From AC-50 sp035640455 (lineage in GTDB: Bacteria > Actinomycetota > Thermoleophilia > Gaiellales > Gaiellaceae): a DNA stretch of 29,145 nt. Below the pieces are notes generated by a model. The model was given only the letters and a program-made list of their open reading frames with translations, did no database searches and was not told the origin of the DNA. Shown in pieces: positions 1 to 8,476 of the stretch. The position numbers and the translations under genes are program-made. Each line of letters starts with the position of its first letter. Position 1 is the first letter of the stretch. The stretch is taken from positions 1 through 29,145 of the forward strand of contig DASQWB010000108.1 in assembly GCA_035640455.1 (NCBI GenBank), in the 5' to 3' direction.

Positions 1-698
1 AGCGGCTGGGCGCCGATGACGCCGACGTTCGGCGTCTTGCTCAGCGTCCACGTGAGGCCGCCGTCACGCGAGTAGGCGATCTTCAGCAGGTTCCCGTGGC
101 CGAAGTCGTCCCACGTCGTGTAGCACGAGCCGTAGAACCCGCTGGTGGGCGTGTTGTCGCACACGGTCCAGTTCTTGTCGAAGTTCTGACCGGCCGCGGC
201 GACCGCGACGTTCACCGGGTTGTTCCACGTCGCGCCGCCGTTCGTCGAGCGGCTCAGGGTGACGGCGGCGCCGTTCAGGTTGGCGTCGAGCGCCAGCCCC
301 GAGACCATCCAGACGTTGTGCCTCGCGTCGAACGCGACCGACGGGTCGCTGACGCGTGCCCAGGGCCCGGGCGGGGTCGAGTTGACCGTGAGTCCCGGCA
401 GTTGCTGGGCCGTCCACGACGTGCCGTTGTTCGTCGAGACGGAGACCCCGATGTCGGACGCGCCACCGTTGGTGAAGCGGCCCCACTGCGCCGCAGCGAC
501 GATCGTGGAGCCGAACGAGTACGTGTCGGGCTCGACGATCGTTGCGTGCTGACTCGTCGCGTTAGTGAATGGATCGGTCGCAATGATCGTCACTGCGACA
601 TTCGCGGAGGCAGAGAGTGCCACCACGAGCGCTGCCATGGCCGCGACGGCGAGCGCGAGTGTAAACCGCCGCACGGGCGGCGTTGAAGCGGACTGCAT
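1..698 (-). CDS. Secreted BNR/sialidase-like repeat protein, 3' end outside the window
   Basis: An open frame runs from an ATG at 696-698 off the left edge, so about 232 N-terminal residues are visible. The start is set by an AGGAGG-type ribosome binding site about 8 bases upstream. Residues 1-32 form a signal peptide: a basic stretch (PPVRR), a hydrophobic core (LALAVAAMAALVVALS) and an ASA-like cleavage site. The exported part contains three BNR-type motifs of the form S-x-(D/N)-x-G-x-x-W, namely STNNGTSW, STNGGATW and SRDGGLTW. These are the Asp-box turns of sialidase-like beta-propellers. Such propellers occur in glycosidases but also in many secreted proteins with no known enzyme activity, so no substrate can be given. 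The C-terminal half is missing. A promoter-like TTGACG-N17-TAGATC lies at 729-757. Confidence 0.85.
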   Translation of the reverse strand, partial: MQSASTPPVRRFTLALAVAAMAALVVALSASANVAVTIIATDPFTNATSQHATIVEPDTYSFGSTIVAAAQWGRFTNGGASDIGVSVSTNNGTSWTAQQLPGLTVNSTPPGPWARVSDPSVAFDARHNVWMVSGLALDANLNGAAVTLSRSTNGGATWNNPVNVAVAAAGQNFDKNWTVCDNTPTSGFYGSCYTTWDDFGHGNLLKIAYSRDGGLTWTLSKTPNVGVIGAQP

Positions 699-728
699 AA
701 ACCCCCTCCTGGGTTGGACGACCGCACA

Positions 729-757
729 GATCTAGCTCACCTTCTTACGATCGTCAA
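729..757 (-). promoter_or_regulatory. Candidate sigma-70 promoter of the BNR-repeat gene
   Basis: On the minus strand TTGACG (752-757) is followed after exactly 17 bases by TAGATC (729-734), which lies 31 bases upstream of the ATG at 698. The -35 box is good (5 of 6), the -10 box weak (3 of 6). This is pattern matching only. Confidence 0.4.
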
Positions 758-868
758 GTGCCTATCCGGCCACAAGGCAAGCATTTGCGGGGAAAAAGCA
801 GTTGCCCGTCAACGCAATCATTCGGGCAAGCCTGCCTCACGCCGCTGTTGCGAGAATGGGCGGGCGCC

Positions 869-1915
869 GTGATCGATCTCCGCTCCGATACCGCCACGCG
901 CCCCACCGAGGCCATGCGCGCTGCGATCGCCTCCGCGGTCGTCGGCGACGAGCAGAAGCGCGAGGACCCGACCGTGAACGAACTCGAGCGCCGCGGCGCC
1001 GAGCTCCTGGGGCAGGAGGCGGCGGTCTACCTGCCCACGGCGACGATGGCGAACCAGATCGCGCTCCGGATCCTCACCGAGCCCGGCGACGAGCTCCTCG
1101 CGGAGGAGAACTCGCACGTCCTGCTCTCCGAGCTCGGCGGGCCGGCGATCCACTCCGGCCTCGTCACCCGCGGGCTACGCGGGATCGCTGGCCGCTTCGC
1201 GCCCGAGCAGGTCCGCGCCGCGTACCGCGACCGGACGAGCATGCACGTCTCGCCGACGCGGCTCGTCGTCGTCGAGAACACGCACAACAGCTCCGGCGGC
1301 CGGGTCTGGCCGCTCGAGGAGATCGAGGCGATGATCGCCACGTGCCGGGAGCTCGACATGCGCATCCACCTCGACGGGGCGCGGCTCATGAACGCCGCGG
1401 TGGCGACGGCGACGCCGGCGGCCGAGATCGGGCGGCGCTTCGACACGGTCACGCTCTGCCTCTCGAAGGGGCTCGGGTGCCCGCTCGGCGCGCTCGTCGC
1501 CGGATCGGCGGAGCTGATGGCGAAGGCGCGGCGCGGCAAGCACCTGTTCGGCGGCGCGATGCGGCAGGCCGGGATCGTGGCCGCCGCCGGCGTCTACGCG
1601 CTCGACCACCACGTCGAGCGGCTCGCCGACGACCACGCGCGGGCGCGGCGGCTCGCCGAGGCCCTCGCGGCGGCCGGGCTTCCAGTCGACCTCGAGCAGG
1701 TCGAGACGAACTTCGTCCAGCTCGACCTCGGCCCGCTCGGGATCCCGCGCAACGAGGCGCTCGACCGGCTCCGCGACGAGGCGGGGGTCCTCCTCTCGAC
1801 CACCGTCCATCCGACGGTCGTCCGGGCGGTGACGCACCTCGACGTGTCGGATGCGGACATCGAGGAGGCGAGCGAGGCGATCCCGCGGGCGCTCGGCGTG
1901 CTTGCCCGAGCCTGA
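869..1915 (+). CDS. ltaE: L-threonine aldolase-type PLP enzyme
   Basis: A fold-type I pyridoxal-phosphate enzyme of the threonine aldolase/beta-eliminating lyase family, expected to cleave L-(allo-)threonine to glycine and acetaldehyde in the cytosol. The N-terminus after the GTG at 869 reads IDLRSDTATRPT, the family's normal beginning. Upstream in-frame codons give an atypical extension, so the GTG start is preferred (348 residues, normal for the family). Visible sites include HLDGAR at about 167-172, whose Asp pairs with the PLP ring nitrogen, and the Schiff-base lysine K200 in LCLSKGLGCPLGA. The family call is firm. Whether it prefers L- or L-allo-threonine cannot be read from sequence. 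It overlaps the next gene by about 14 bases, so the two are probably translated together. Confidence 0.9.
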   Translation: MIDLRSDTATRPTEAMRAAIASAVVGDEQKREDPTVNELERRGAELLGQEAAVYLPTATMANQIALRILTEPGDELLAEENSHVLLSELGGPAIHSGLVTRGLRGIAGRFAPEQVRAAYRDRTSMHVSPTRLVVVENTHNSSGGRVWPLEEIEAMIATCRELDMRIHLDGARLMNAAVATATPAAEIGRRFDTVTLCLSKGLGCPLGALVAGSAELMAKARRGKHLFGGAMRQAGIVAAAGVYALDHHVERLADDHARARRLAEALAAAGLPVDLEQVETNFVQLDLGPLGIPRNEALDRLRDEAGVLLSTTVHPTVVRAVTHLDVSDADIEEASEAIPRALGVLARA

Positions 1916-3242
1916 GACGCTGAACGCCGATCTCGAGCGGATCGTCCGCCGGGCGCAGGCGGAGCAGCGCGTCCCGAGCATCAGCGCCGCCCTCTTCCGC
2001 GGCCGCGACGTGCGCTGGTCGGGCGCCGTCGGGCTCGCGGACGTCGAGGCGGGACGGGAGGCGACGCCCGACACGCGGTACCCGATCGCCTCGATCACGA
2101 AGTCTTTCGTCGCCGTCTCGGTGCTGCAGCTCCGCGATGCCGGCGAGCTCGCGCTCGAGGACCCGATCGCGCGGCACGTCCCGGACGCGCCGGCCGGGCC
2201 GACGATCCTGACCCTCCTCTCGCACCTCTCCGGGATCCAGCGCGAGGTGCCCGGGAGCGGCTGGGAGACCCTCGTCTTCCCCTCGCGCGAGGAGCTGCTC
2301 GCCTCGCTCGGCGACGTCGAGCTCGTGCTCGAGCCCGGCCTCGCGTGGCACTACTCGAACCTCGGCTTCGTGCTGCTCGGCGAGGCGGTCGCGCGCCGCT
2401 CGGGCATGCCGATCGAGCGCTACGTCGAAGAGCGGGTGCTCCGCCCGCTCGGCCTGGCGCAGACGACGTGGGGGCCGAGCGAGCCGGCCGCGCGCGGCTA
2501 CCTGACGCACCCGTTCGCGGAGGCCGTGCTCGACGAGCCGCCCAACGTCTTGAAGGGCGCGACCTCGGCTGCCGGCGGCCTCTGGAGCACTACCGGCGAC
2601 CTCGCCCGCTTCGGCGCATTCCTCCACGAGCCGGATCCGGAGGTGCTCGCGCCGTCGTCGCTCCACGAGATGCGGACGCTCCGCATCATGGCTGAGCCGC
2701 AACGCTGGACGCTCGGCTGGGGACTCGGCCTCATGCTGCACCGGTTCGGCGACCGGGTCTTCGCCGGCCACGACGGAGGCGCGATGGGGGGTGTCTCGAG
2801 CCTCGTCGTGGAGCAGGAGACGGGAGTGGGGGCGGCGGTGCTCGCGAACACGACGGCGCCGCTCGATCCGGCCGCGCTCGCCGGCGAGCTGGCGGGCACC
2901 GCGCTCGACGCCGACGCCGCCGAGCCCGAGCCCTGGCGGCCGGGCGAGCTGCCGCCGGACGACCTCGCCGGCGTCCTCGGCCGCTGGTGGTCGGAGGGCT
3001 ACGAGTTCGTCTTCAGCTGGCGCGACGGGCACCTCGAAGCGCGTAGCGTGGCGACACCGGAGTGGCGGCGGCCGGCCGTCTTCGAGCGCGTCGAGGGCGA
3101 CCGCTTCCGCACCGTCTCGGGCCGCGAGCGCGGCGAGTGGCTCGACATCGTCCGCGATGACGCTGGGACCCCGACGAAGCTCTACTGGGCGAGCTACCCG
3201 TTCACGCGCGACCCGCGGCCGTTCGGCCGAGAACAGAATTAG
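1902..3242 (+). CDS. Serine hydrolase of the class C beta-lactamase / penicillin-binding fold
   Basis: About 446 residues. All three active-site motifs of the AmpC-like superfamily are present: SITK (S64-x-x-K67), YSN (151-153) and HDGG (290-293). The family contains AmpC lactamases, DD-peptidases and esterases, so the substrate stays open. No signal peptide is evident, which argues for a cytosolic esterase or peptidase rather than a secreted lactamase. The C-terminal 110 residues look like the lipocalin-like extension often seen in these hydrolases (WWSEGYEFVFSW onwards). The start is uncertain: an in-frame ATG at 1851 lies deep inside the aldolase gene and gives a basic, non-homologous leader. 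I chose the TTG at 1902, which still overlaps the aldolase stop and suggests translational coupling. A CTG at 1917 is also possible. Confidence 0.85.
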   Translation: MPEPETLNADLERIVRRAQAEQRVPSISAALFRGRDVRWSGAVGLADVEAGREATPDTRYPIASITKSFVAVSVLQLRDAGELALEDPIARHVPDAPAGPTILTLLSHLSGIQREVPGSGWETLVFPSREELLASLGDVELVLEPGLAWHYSNLGFVLLGEAVARRSGMPIERYVEERVLRPLGLAQTTWGPSEPAARGYLTHPFAEAVLDEPPNVLKGATSAAGGLWSTTGDLARFGAFLHEPDPEVLAPSSLHEMRTLRIMAEPQRWTLGWGLGLMLHRFGDRVFAGHDGGAMGGVSSLVVEQETGVGAAVLANTTAPLDPAALAGELAGTALDADAAEPEPWRPGELPPDDLAGVLGRWWSEGYEFVFSWRDGHLEARSVATPEWRRPAVFERVEGDRFRTVSGRERGEWLDIVRDDAGTPTKLYWASYPFTRDPRPFGREQN

Positions 3243-3333
3243 GAACCGGTTTGCCGCCGCTTAGCCAGCGGTTTGCGCACCCGGTGAACGTTCGGCCCGA
3301 GACGCACTTCCGCGTTCTCGAAGGAGGTTCACC

Positions 3334-3831
3334 GTGAAGCCAATGCTTCTCATCCTCTCCGCAGTTGCGATCCTCGCCGCGGCTGTCTCCGCCTCGTCGC
3401 GCCTGCCGGGCGGCTCGGCGTCGGCGGTGGCCGTCGCAAAGCCGTGCTCGCCCGTGCTGCGTCTGCCGCGGGCGACGCCGGCGGGGGAGATCTCGCTGTA
3501 CGGCCGCATCGAGTCGGTGAAGCGGCACGGACGCAGCTTCGAGCTGCGGTTCGATCCGGCGCTCCTGCTCTCAGGAGTGACGGCGAGCCGGGCGGCACTC
3601 GCCGACACCGGCTCGAGCGAGGTCGCGAACGACACGTACACGCTCGACGAGAGCCATCGTCTGCTGACGTTCCGCGTCCCTGCGACCGCGAGCGTCACCG
3701 TGCTCGAGCGCTCCACGTGCACGACGCGCACCACGGTCGCTCGGCTGGCGAGGTCCATTCCCGCGGCGGCGTTCTGGATTCGCGTCCGCATCGACACCGT
3801 CCGCTCGCTCGACCAGCAGTACCACCCGTAG
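3334..3831 (+). CDS. Small secreted protein, function unknown
   Basis: 165 residues from a GTG preceded by a strong AAGGAGG site 8 bases upstream. Residues 4-20 are a hydrophobic signal segment (MLLILSAVAILAAAVSA), so the product is exported or anchored. The remainder is rich in beta-prone, Thr/Arg/Ser segments with two cysteines (residues 37 and about 131) that could form a disulfide after export. I do not recognise a family. It stands alone between the hydrolase gene and a convergent membrane-protein gene and ends just before a strong hairpin at 3843-3870. Confidence 0.75.
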   Translation: MKPMLLILSAVAILAAAVSASSRLPGGSASAVAVAKPCSPVLRLPRATPAGEISLYGRIESVKRHGRSFELRFDPALLLSGVTASRAALADTGSSEVANDTYTLDESHRLLTFRVPATASVTVLERSTCTTRTTVARLARSIPAAAFWIRVRIDTVRSLDQQYHP

Positions 3832-3842
3832 AACATCCACTG

Positions 3843-3870
3843 CGCGGGGGCGGCGAACGCCGCCTCCGCG
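3843..3870. terminator. GC-rich 12-bp hairpin between convergent genes
   Basis: The 28 bases pair completely: CGCGGG with a G.T wobble at 3848/3865, continuing into GGCGGC (3849-3854) and GCCGCC (3859-3864) around a GAAC loop. It fills the gap between the stop codons of the genes ending at 3831 and 3871. There is no T-tract on either side, so it is a candidate bidirectional terminator or mRNA 3'-end stabiliser, not a classic Rho-independent terminator. Confidence 0.55.
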
Positions 3871-4494
3871 CTACCGCGGCAGGATCCCCGACAGGTCCCA
3901 CACCCGCGGGTTGTCGGGGACGAGCCGGAGCAGCACGCCCGGCTTCGACTTCCGCTCGGCGGCGAAACGTCGGCCGTCGCTGGGGCCGAGGTAGCGCCCG
4001 GCAATGGCGCACCGCGCGGCGGTGACGTCGCCTTCGACGAGCTCGGGCCGGCCACGTACCTCGACTCCGCGGAAGGGACGAGCCGCCTCGAAAACGACGA
4101 GGGCGCAGCGGGGGTCGCGCGCCAGGTGACGGAGCTTCACGTCGCCCTTCGCGATCACGACCTCGAAGGCGCCGTTCTCGAAGCGGAACCAGACTGGCGT
4201 GACGAACGCGCTCCCGTCCTGCCGGTACGTCGTCAGCACCGCCGGCGAGGGCGCCTCGAGCAGCGAGCGCACTTGCTCGAGCCGGCTTTCCGCACGTGCG
4301 GGTCGGGCGGCCGGGGGCCGGCGGCGGTCCAGCTGCCACTCGAGGAGCGCGACGAGCGCCCATGCGACGGCCACCGCGAGGACGATCCAGCCGGCGCCGA
4401 GCCCGGCGAAGCCGGCGCCCGCGGCGACCAGCAGCAGGAACGCTGCCTCGAGCGCGAGCCGCATGAGGTCGAGAGGCCCGCCTCCGCCGCCCAC
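3871..4494 (-). CDS. Membrane-anchored PNPOx-fold (F420/FMN-binding type) protein
   Basis: 207 residues from GTG 4494 (an ATG at 4464 is an alternative). Residues about 11-50 form two hydrophobic helices, followed by a basic linker (QLDRRRPPAARPAR). From about residue 70 the sequence matches the pyridoxamine-oxidase-like split-barrel family that binds FMN or F420: VLTTYRQDGS, then TPVWFRFENG, then KLRHLARDPRCALVVFE and VRGRPELV. Family members are small cytosolic flavin/deazaflavin reductases, and a two-helix membrane anchor in front is unusual. The gene starts 10 bases after the stop of the ABC permease and is the last cistron of that operon. The cofactor and substrate cannot be assigned. 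Confidence 0.8.
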   Translation of the reverse strand: MGGGGGPLDLMRLALEAAFLLLVAAGAGFAGLGAGWIVLAVAVAWALVALLEWQLDRRRPPAARPARAESRLEQVRSLLEAPSPAVLTTYRQDGSAFVTPVWFRFENGAFEVVIAKGDVKLRHLARDPRCALVVFEAARPFRGVEVRGRPELVEGDVTAARCAIAGRYLGPSDGRRFAAERKSKPGVLLRLVPDNPRVWDLSGILPR

Positions 4495-4504
4495 CCGGCG
4501 AACG

Positions 4505-7066
4505 CTACTCGTACTGGAGCGCCTCGAGGACGTTGAGCCGCGACGCGCGGCGCGCCGGCAGGATCGCCGCCACGAGGCCCGCCATGATCGCCGCGATGAC
4601 GAAGACGACGACCGAGACGGTGGGTACGGCGAAGCCGATCCCGTCCTTCTTCAGCGCCTGCGTGACGAGGAAGGCGATGAAGAAGCCGAGGCCGATCCCG
4701 AGCGCAGCGCCGATCAGCGCCGTGATGACGCTCTCGTGGCGGATCATCCGCCGCACCTGGCGGCGCGTCATGCCGACGGCGCGCAGCATCCCGAGCTCCC
4801 GCGTCCGCTCGAAGACCGTCAGCACGAGCGTGTTCACGATCCCGAAGAGGCTGATGAGGATCGACAGGGCGAGCAGCACGTAGAGCAGTGCGAGCAGCTG
4901 GTTGATGAACCTCGCCTGGTTCTTCCGGAACTGCTTCTCGGTCTGGAGCTTGACGTCCGGATACGCCGTCAGCGCGGCCTTCAGCTTCTTGGTGTTCGCG
5001 TCGGTCGCGCCGCCGCGGATGTTCACGAACTGGAAGATGTTCGTCGGCTGGGGGTAGACCGCGTCGAAGGTGCGCTGGCCGATGATGACGTTCCCGAACG
5101 CGGGCGGGCCCTTCGGCGCGACGTAGGTCCCACGCAGGACAAGGTCGAGCCGCTTGCCGGTCGGCGTCTGGAGGACGAAGCGGCCGCCGATTCCGACGTG
5201 CCGATGCTTCGCGTAGGTCTTCTCCAGGATCGCGCCGTTCGCGCCGAGCTGCGCGGGCGTCGCATTCGAGCCTTGCGCCCAGTCGATGTGGATCACCTTC
5301 GCGATGTCCGCGTTCACGCCGCTCACGCTCACGTTCTTGCCGAAGGCGCTCCCGTCGCCGACCCGCTCGCCGGAGACGGCGGTCACGCCCGGAACCCGCA
5401 CGAGCGTGCGCTCCGACGCGGGCGCGAACGGCGTGAAGCCGTCAGGCGAGGTGACGGCGTAGTCGGCGACGAACATGTGCTGGAAGGTGTCGTGGACGGT
5501 CCTCCGGATGCCGGACGCGAGCACGGCGACCGAGGTGACGAGCGCGATCCCGATCATCAGCGCCGCCGCCGTCGAGGCCGTGCGGCCGGGGTTGCGAATC
5601 GAGTTCGCGCGCGCGAGGCCGCCGGCGCTGCCGCCGATCCGCGTCGCCGGCCACCCGAGCACCGAGGCGATCGGCCGGACGAGCCACGCCGAGATCAGCG
5701 CGACGCCGACGAAGAGGAGGAACGCGCCCACGCCCATCGCGAGGAGCCGCTGCGTCACGCCGATCCCGTGGACGAAGAAGCCGTACAGGAGGAGCGCGAT
5801 CCCCGCGGCCGCGACGAGCGCCTTGAGCGGCGGCCCGAGGAACGCGAGCCGACCGGGCGGCAGCTCCGCGCCCTCGCGCACGGCCGCGATCGGCGGCACG
5901 CGTGTCGCCCGGACGGCCGGCCGGAGCGCCGAGAGGATCGTGATGATCGTGCCGACGAGGAGACTCACGACGATCGTGCGCGTCGCGAAGACGGTCGCGC
6001 TCTTCGGCAGGTTGATCCCGACCGCCGCCATGAGCTTGTCGAGCCCGGCCGCAAGCGCGAAGCCGAGGAAGAGGCCAGCCACGGCCGCGACCGCGCCGAC
6101 GACGAGCGCCTCCAGGAGGACCGAGCCCATCACCTGGCGGCGCGAGGCGCCGATCGTCCGCAGCGTCGCCAGCTCGCGCATGCGCTGCGCGACGGTGATC
6201 GAGATCGTGTTGAAGATGACGAACGCGCCGACGAAGAGGGCGACGCCGCCGAAGCCGAGCAGGATCTTCTGGATGATCCCGACGAAGCCGACGTCCTTCG
6301 TCTCCTGCTTCACCTGGGCGCTCGTCGTCCGCACCTGCGCCGTCGGGGGCAGGATCAGCCGGATCTCGGAGACGAGCTTGGCCGACGAGACGTCCTTCTT
6401 CGCGGCGACCCGGATCGCGTCGAGCTTGCCGACCTTGTTGAAGAGCTGCTCCGCCGTCTGCAGGTCGAAGACGGCAATCGTCGCCGAGCCGATCGTCGAG
6501 ACGGTGCCGTACTTGACGATCCCCGAGATCGAGAACGGCTTCTCGGGCCCGCGCGCGATGACACGGATCGTGTCGCCAACCTCGAAGTGCTCCTTGTCCG
6601 CTGAGGCCTCGTCGATCGCGACCTCGCTCGAGGTGGTCGGGAAGCTCCCCGCCACGAGCACGAGCGGGTTGAAGCGCTCCTCGTGCGGCTGGTAGCTGAC
6701 GGCGATCGCGGGGGCGCCGTGGGTCGAGAAGGTGGTGCCGTTGCGGCGGACGAGCTTGGCGGTGTCGGTGATCGACCCCGCTGCGGCGGCCACGTCCGGA
6801 AGAGCCTTGACCTTGTCGAGGACCGAGGCGGGGAAGCCGCCCGTGAGCGCCGCGCCACTATTCGAGCTCGAGATCGTCGAGCGCGCCGTGATGACGGCGC
6901 TCGTGTTCTTGTAGGACTCCGTGAAGATCGTCGTGAAGCCCTTGTTGATCGTGTCGGTGAGGATGAAGGTGCCGCTAATCATCGCGACGCCGAGGACGAT
7001 CGCGAGCGCCGTGAGCGCCGAGCGGAGCTTCCGCCCCGCGAGGCCCTTCAGGGAGACGCCGATCAC
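4505..7066 (-). CDS. ABC transporter permease with two FtsX domains (MacB/LolC-like superfamily)
   Basis: 853 residues from a GTG whose last two bases and the following A overlap the ATPase stop as GTGA (7063-7066). The first helix (about 14-38, LTALAIVLGVAMISGTFIL) is followed by a large extracytoplasmic MacB-type periplasmic core domain (about 40-265). Then come three helices of the first FtsX domain, with the hallmark RMRELATLRTIGASRRQV, further helices, a second extracytoplasmic domain, and a C-terminal FtsX domain with ERTRELGMLRAVGMTRRQV. This duplicated architecture is typical of Gram-positive and actinobacterial FtsX-like permeases that act with one ATPase on lipids, lipoproteins, peptides or drugs. 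The substrate is unknown. Confidence 0.93.
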   Translation of the reverse strand: MIGVSLKGLAGRKLRSALTALAIVLGVAMISGTFILTDTINKGFTTIFTESYKNTSAVITARSTISSSNSGAALTGGFPASVLDKVKALPDVAAAAGSITDTAKLVRRNGTTFSTHGAPAIAVSYQPHEERFNPLVLVAGSFPTTSSEVAIDEASADKEHFEVGDTIRVIARGPEKPFSISGIVKYGTVSTIGSATIAVFDLQTAEQLFNKVGKLDAIRVAAKKDVSSAKLVSEIRLILPPTAQVRTTSAQVKQETKDVGFVGIIQKILLGFGGVALFVGAFVIFNTISITVAQRMRELATLRTIGASRRQVMGSVLLEALVVGAVAAVAGLFLGFALAAGLDKLMAAVGINLPKSATVFATRTIVVSLLVGTIITILSALRPAVRATRVPPIAAVREGAELPPGRLAFLGPPLKALVAAAGIALLLYGFFVHGIGVTQRLLAMGVGAFLLFVGVALISAWLVRPIASVLGWPATRIGGSAGGLARANSIRNPGRTASTAAALMIGIALVTSVAVLASGIRRTVHDTFQHMFVADYAVTSPDGFTPFAPASERTLVRVPGVTAVSGERVGDGSAFGKNVSVSGVNADIAKVIHIDWAQGSNATPAQLGANGAILEKTYAKHRHVGIGGRFVLQTPTGKRLDLVLRGTYVAPKGPPAFGNVIIGQRTFDAVYPQPTNIFQFVNIRGGATDANTKKLKAALTAYPDVKLQTEKQFRKNQARFINQLLALLYVLLALSILISLFGIVNTLVLTVFERTRELGMLRAVGMTRRQVRRMIRHESVITALIGAALGIGLGFFIAFLVTQALKKDGIGFAVPTVSVVVFVIAAIMAGLVAAILPARRASRLNVLEALQYE

Positions 7067-7836
7067 CGGACGTTGAGATCGTTCATGACCGCGAGCACCT
7101 CGGCCGCGTCCGAGCGACCGAGCTCGCGGACGATCAGGCCGTCGGCGAGGAAGAGGATGCGGTCGGCGATCGTAGCCGCGCGCGGGTCGTGCGTGACCAT
7201 GACCGTCGTCTGGCCGAAGTCGTCGACCGACCGCCGCATGAGGTGGAGGATCTCCTCGCTCGTCGTCGAGTCGAGGTTGCCGGTCGGCTCGTCCGCGAAG
7301 ACGACGGTGGGGCGCGAGACGAGCGCGCGCGCGATCGCGACGCGCTGCTGCTGGCCGCCCGAGAGCTCGGCCGGCCGGTGCGAGAGCCGGTCGGCGAGGC
7401 CGACCTGGTAGACGAGCGTCTTGAACCACTCGCGCTCCGGCTTCTCGCCGGCGATCGAGAGCGGCAGGACGACGTTCTCTTCCGCCGTCAGCATCGGCAG
7501 CAGGTTGAAGAACTGGAAGACGAAGCCGATGTGCCGGCGCCGCAGCTTCGTGAGCTCGGTGTCGCCGAGCCTGCCGATCGAGGTGCCGTCGACGAAGACC
7601 TCGCCCGAGGTGGGGCGGTCGAGGCCGGCGAGGATGTGCATGAGCGTCGACTTGCCCGAGCCCGACGGGCCCATGACGGCCGTGAGCTCGCCGCGGGCGA
7701 CGTCGAGCGAGACGCCGCGGAGTGCGTCGACGGCGGTGTCGCCCTCGCCGTAGCGGCGGGTGACGGCGCGGGCGGCGACGACCGAGCCGTCGGCGGGGGC
7801 GCGCGAGGACTGTGGAGCGGTTGCGGTTTCGGTCAT
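7063..7836 (-). CDS. ABC transporter ATP-binding protein (MacB/LolD/FtsE type)
   Basis: 257 residues. Walker A is GPSGSGKST (56-64), the Q-loop lies at VFQFFN (106-111), the signature LSGGQQQR at 158-165, Walker B VVFADEP (178-184) and the switch histidine in VTHD (H216). The stretch ending in NLDS after Walker B and the compact length are those of the LolD/MacB ATPase group, the usual partner of FtsX-type permeases. The first about 18 residues are a non-conserved, Ala/Thr-rich leader. Its stop codon overlaps the permease start, so subunit synthesis is coupled. Upstream of the gene lies the inverted-repeat cassette at 7876-8476, which separates it from other genes and may have displaced its native promoter. 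Confidence 0.95.
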   Translation of the reverse strand: MTETATAPQSSRAPADGSVVAARAVTRRYGEGDTAVDALRGVSLDVARGELTAVMGPSGSGKSTLMHILAGLDRPTSGEVFVDGTSIGRLGDTELTKLRRRHIGFVFQFFNLLPMLTAEENVVLPLSIAGEKPEREWFKTLVYQVGLADRLSHRPAELSGGQQQRVAIARALVSRPTVVFADEPTGNLDSTTSEEILHLMRRSVDDFGQTTVMVTHDPRAATIADRILFLADGLIVRELGRSDAAEVLAVMNDLNVR

Positions 7837-7875
7837 CGCCCCAGTCTGCCGAAGGCGGGTCTATCCGCGCGGCGC

Positions 7876-7893
7876 GTAGTGGCTCAGTTTGAG
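7876..7893 (+). repeat. Left inverted repeat of the kinase cassette
   Basis: GTAGTGGCTCAGTTTGAG, identical over all 18 bases to the reverse complement of 8459-8476. Confidence 0.9.
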
Positions 7894-7988
7894 GCTTGAC
7901 GGATGAGCACCCGCCTGCGAGGGCCGCAGGGATCACCACTATTCATGGTCGCGCTCACACAGCTCGCAGAACTGGTGGACTAAGAGAC

Positions 7989-8468
7989 GTGAGCGAGGCC
8001 CGACTGATTCTCACCTGCGGATTGCCCGGGGCGGGTAAGACCGCACTCGCAAGGCAGCTAGCCGCGGACCGGAGCGCCGTGCGCCTCACGAAGGATGAAT
8101 GGCTCACGGCTCTCGGCTCCAGCCCCTGGGATACGCCGACCCGGGAGAAGGTCGAACACGAACTCTGGCGCCTTGCCCAAGAAATCTTGCGCCTCGGTCT
8201 GAGCGTCGTCCTCGATTTTGGGCTCTGGGCGCGGACCGAACGTGACGAGATGCGATCCGCGGCTCGTGGCCTTGGTCTCGCCGTTGAACTGCACTTCGTC
8301 GACGTGCCTACTGACGAACTCTGGCGGCGCATCGAGGCCCGAAACTCGCAGCCACCCTGGGACAGCCACCCGATCCGCCGCGCCGACTTCGACGGGTGGC
8401 TAACCATTTTCCAGGCGCCCGATGCTGCCGAGCTGGCCTTGTTCGACCCCCCGCCAGACTCAAACTGA
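7989..8468 (+). CDS. Small P-loop kinase-like NTPase (AAA_33/zeta-toxin/CPT-like superfamily)
   Basis: 159 residues from GTG 7989 (an open upstream frame to 7896 has no homologous look). Walker A is GLPGAGKT at 11-18. A Walker-B-like hydrophobic strand ending in Asp (LSVVLDFGLW) follows at about 80. R-rich LID-type segments follow (ELWRRIEARN). This is the layout of small kinases that phosphorylate nucleosides, antibiotics or sugars, and of zeta-type toxins. No antitoxin-like partner is next to it. The target is unknown. The gene fills the inverted-repeat cassette and its TGA (8466-8468) is part of the right repeat, so gene and repeats have probably travelled as a unit. Its codon use is less GC-biased than that of the flanking genes. 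Confidence 0.8.
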   Translation: MSEARLILTCGLPGAGKTALARQLAADRSAVRLTKDEWLTALGSSPWDTPTREKVEHELWRLAQEILRLGLSVVLDFGLWARTERDEMRSAARGLGLAVELHFVDVPTDELWRRIEARNSQPPWDSHPIRRADFDGWLTIFQAPDAAELALFDPPPDSN

Positions 8469-8476
8469 GCCACTAC
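8459..8476 (-). repeat. Right inverted repeat of the kinase cassette
   Basis: CTCAAACTGAGCCACTAC, the reverse complement of the left repeat at 7876-7893. It encodes the last codons and stop of the kinase gene. Confidence 0.9.

Larger units (their letters stand above)
7876..8476. mobile_element. Inverted-repeat-bounded cassette carrying a kinase gene (MITE-like or passenger transposon)
   Basis: The 18-mer GTAGTGGCTCAGTTTGAG at 7876-7893 recurs as a perfect reverse complement at 8459-8476. Similarity continues a few bases inward (GCTTGACGG on the left, TCTGGCGG on the right, reverse complement). The unit is 601 bp and contains a single gene (7989-8468) whose stop codon lies inside the right repeat. 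Outside it, the 10-mer CCGCGCGGCG occurs as a direct repeat at 7865-7874 and 8476-8485, close to where a target-site duplication would sit. It is not perfectly flush, because two bases (CG) separate the left copy from the TAGTGG end. No transposase is present, so if mobile it is non-autonomous. Confidence 0.6.

Noticed and set aside
4199..6604. 801-codon plus-strand frame across the ABC permease
   Set aside because: Opposite strand to a permease with two complete FtsX domains; composition is shadow-like.
7876..8476. Kinase unit as an integron gene cassette
   Set aside because: The ends are inverted repeats, not a single attC. I see no attC-like core sites or integrase.
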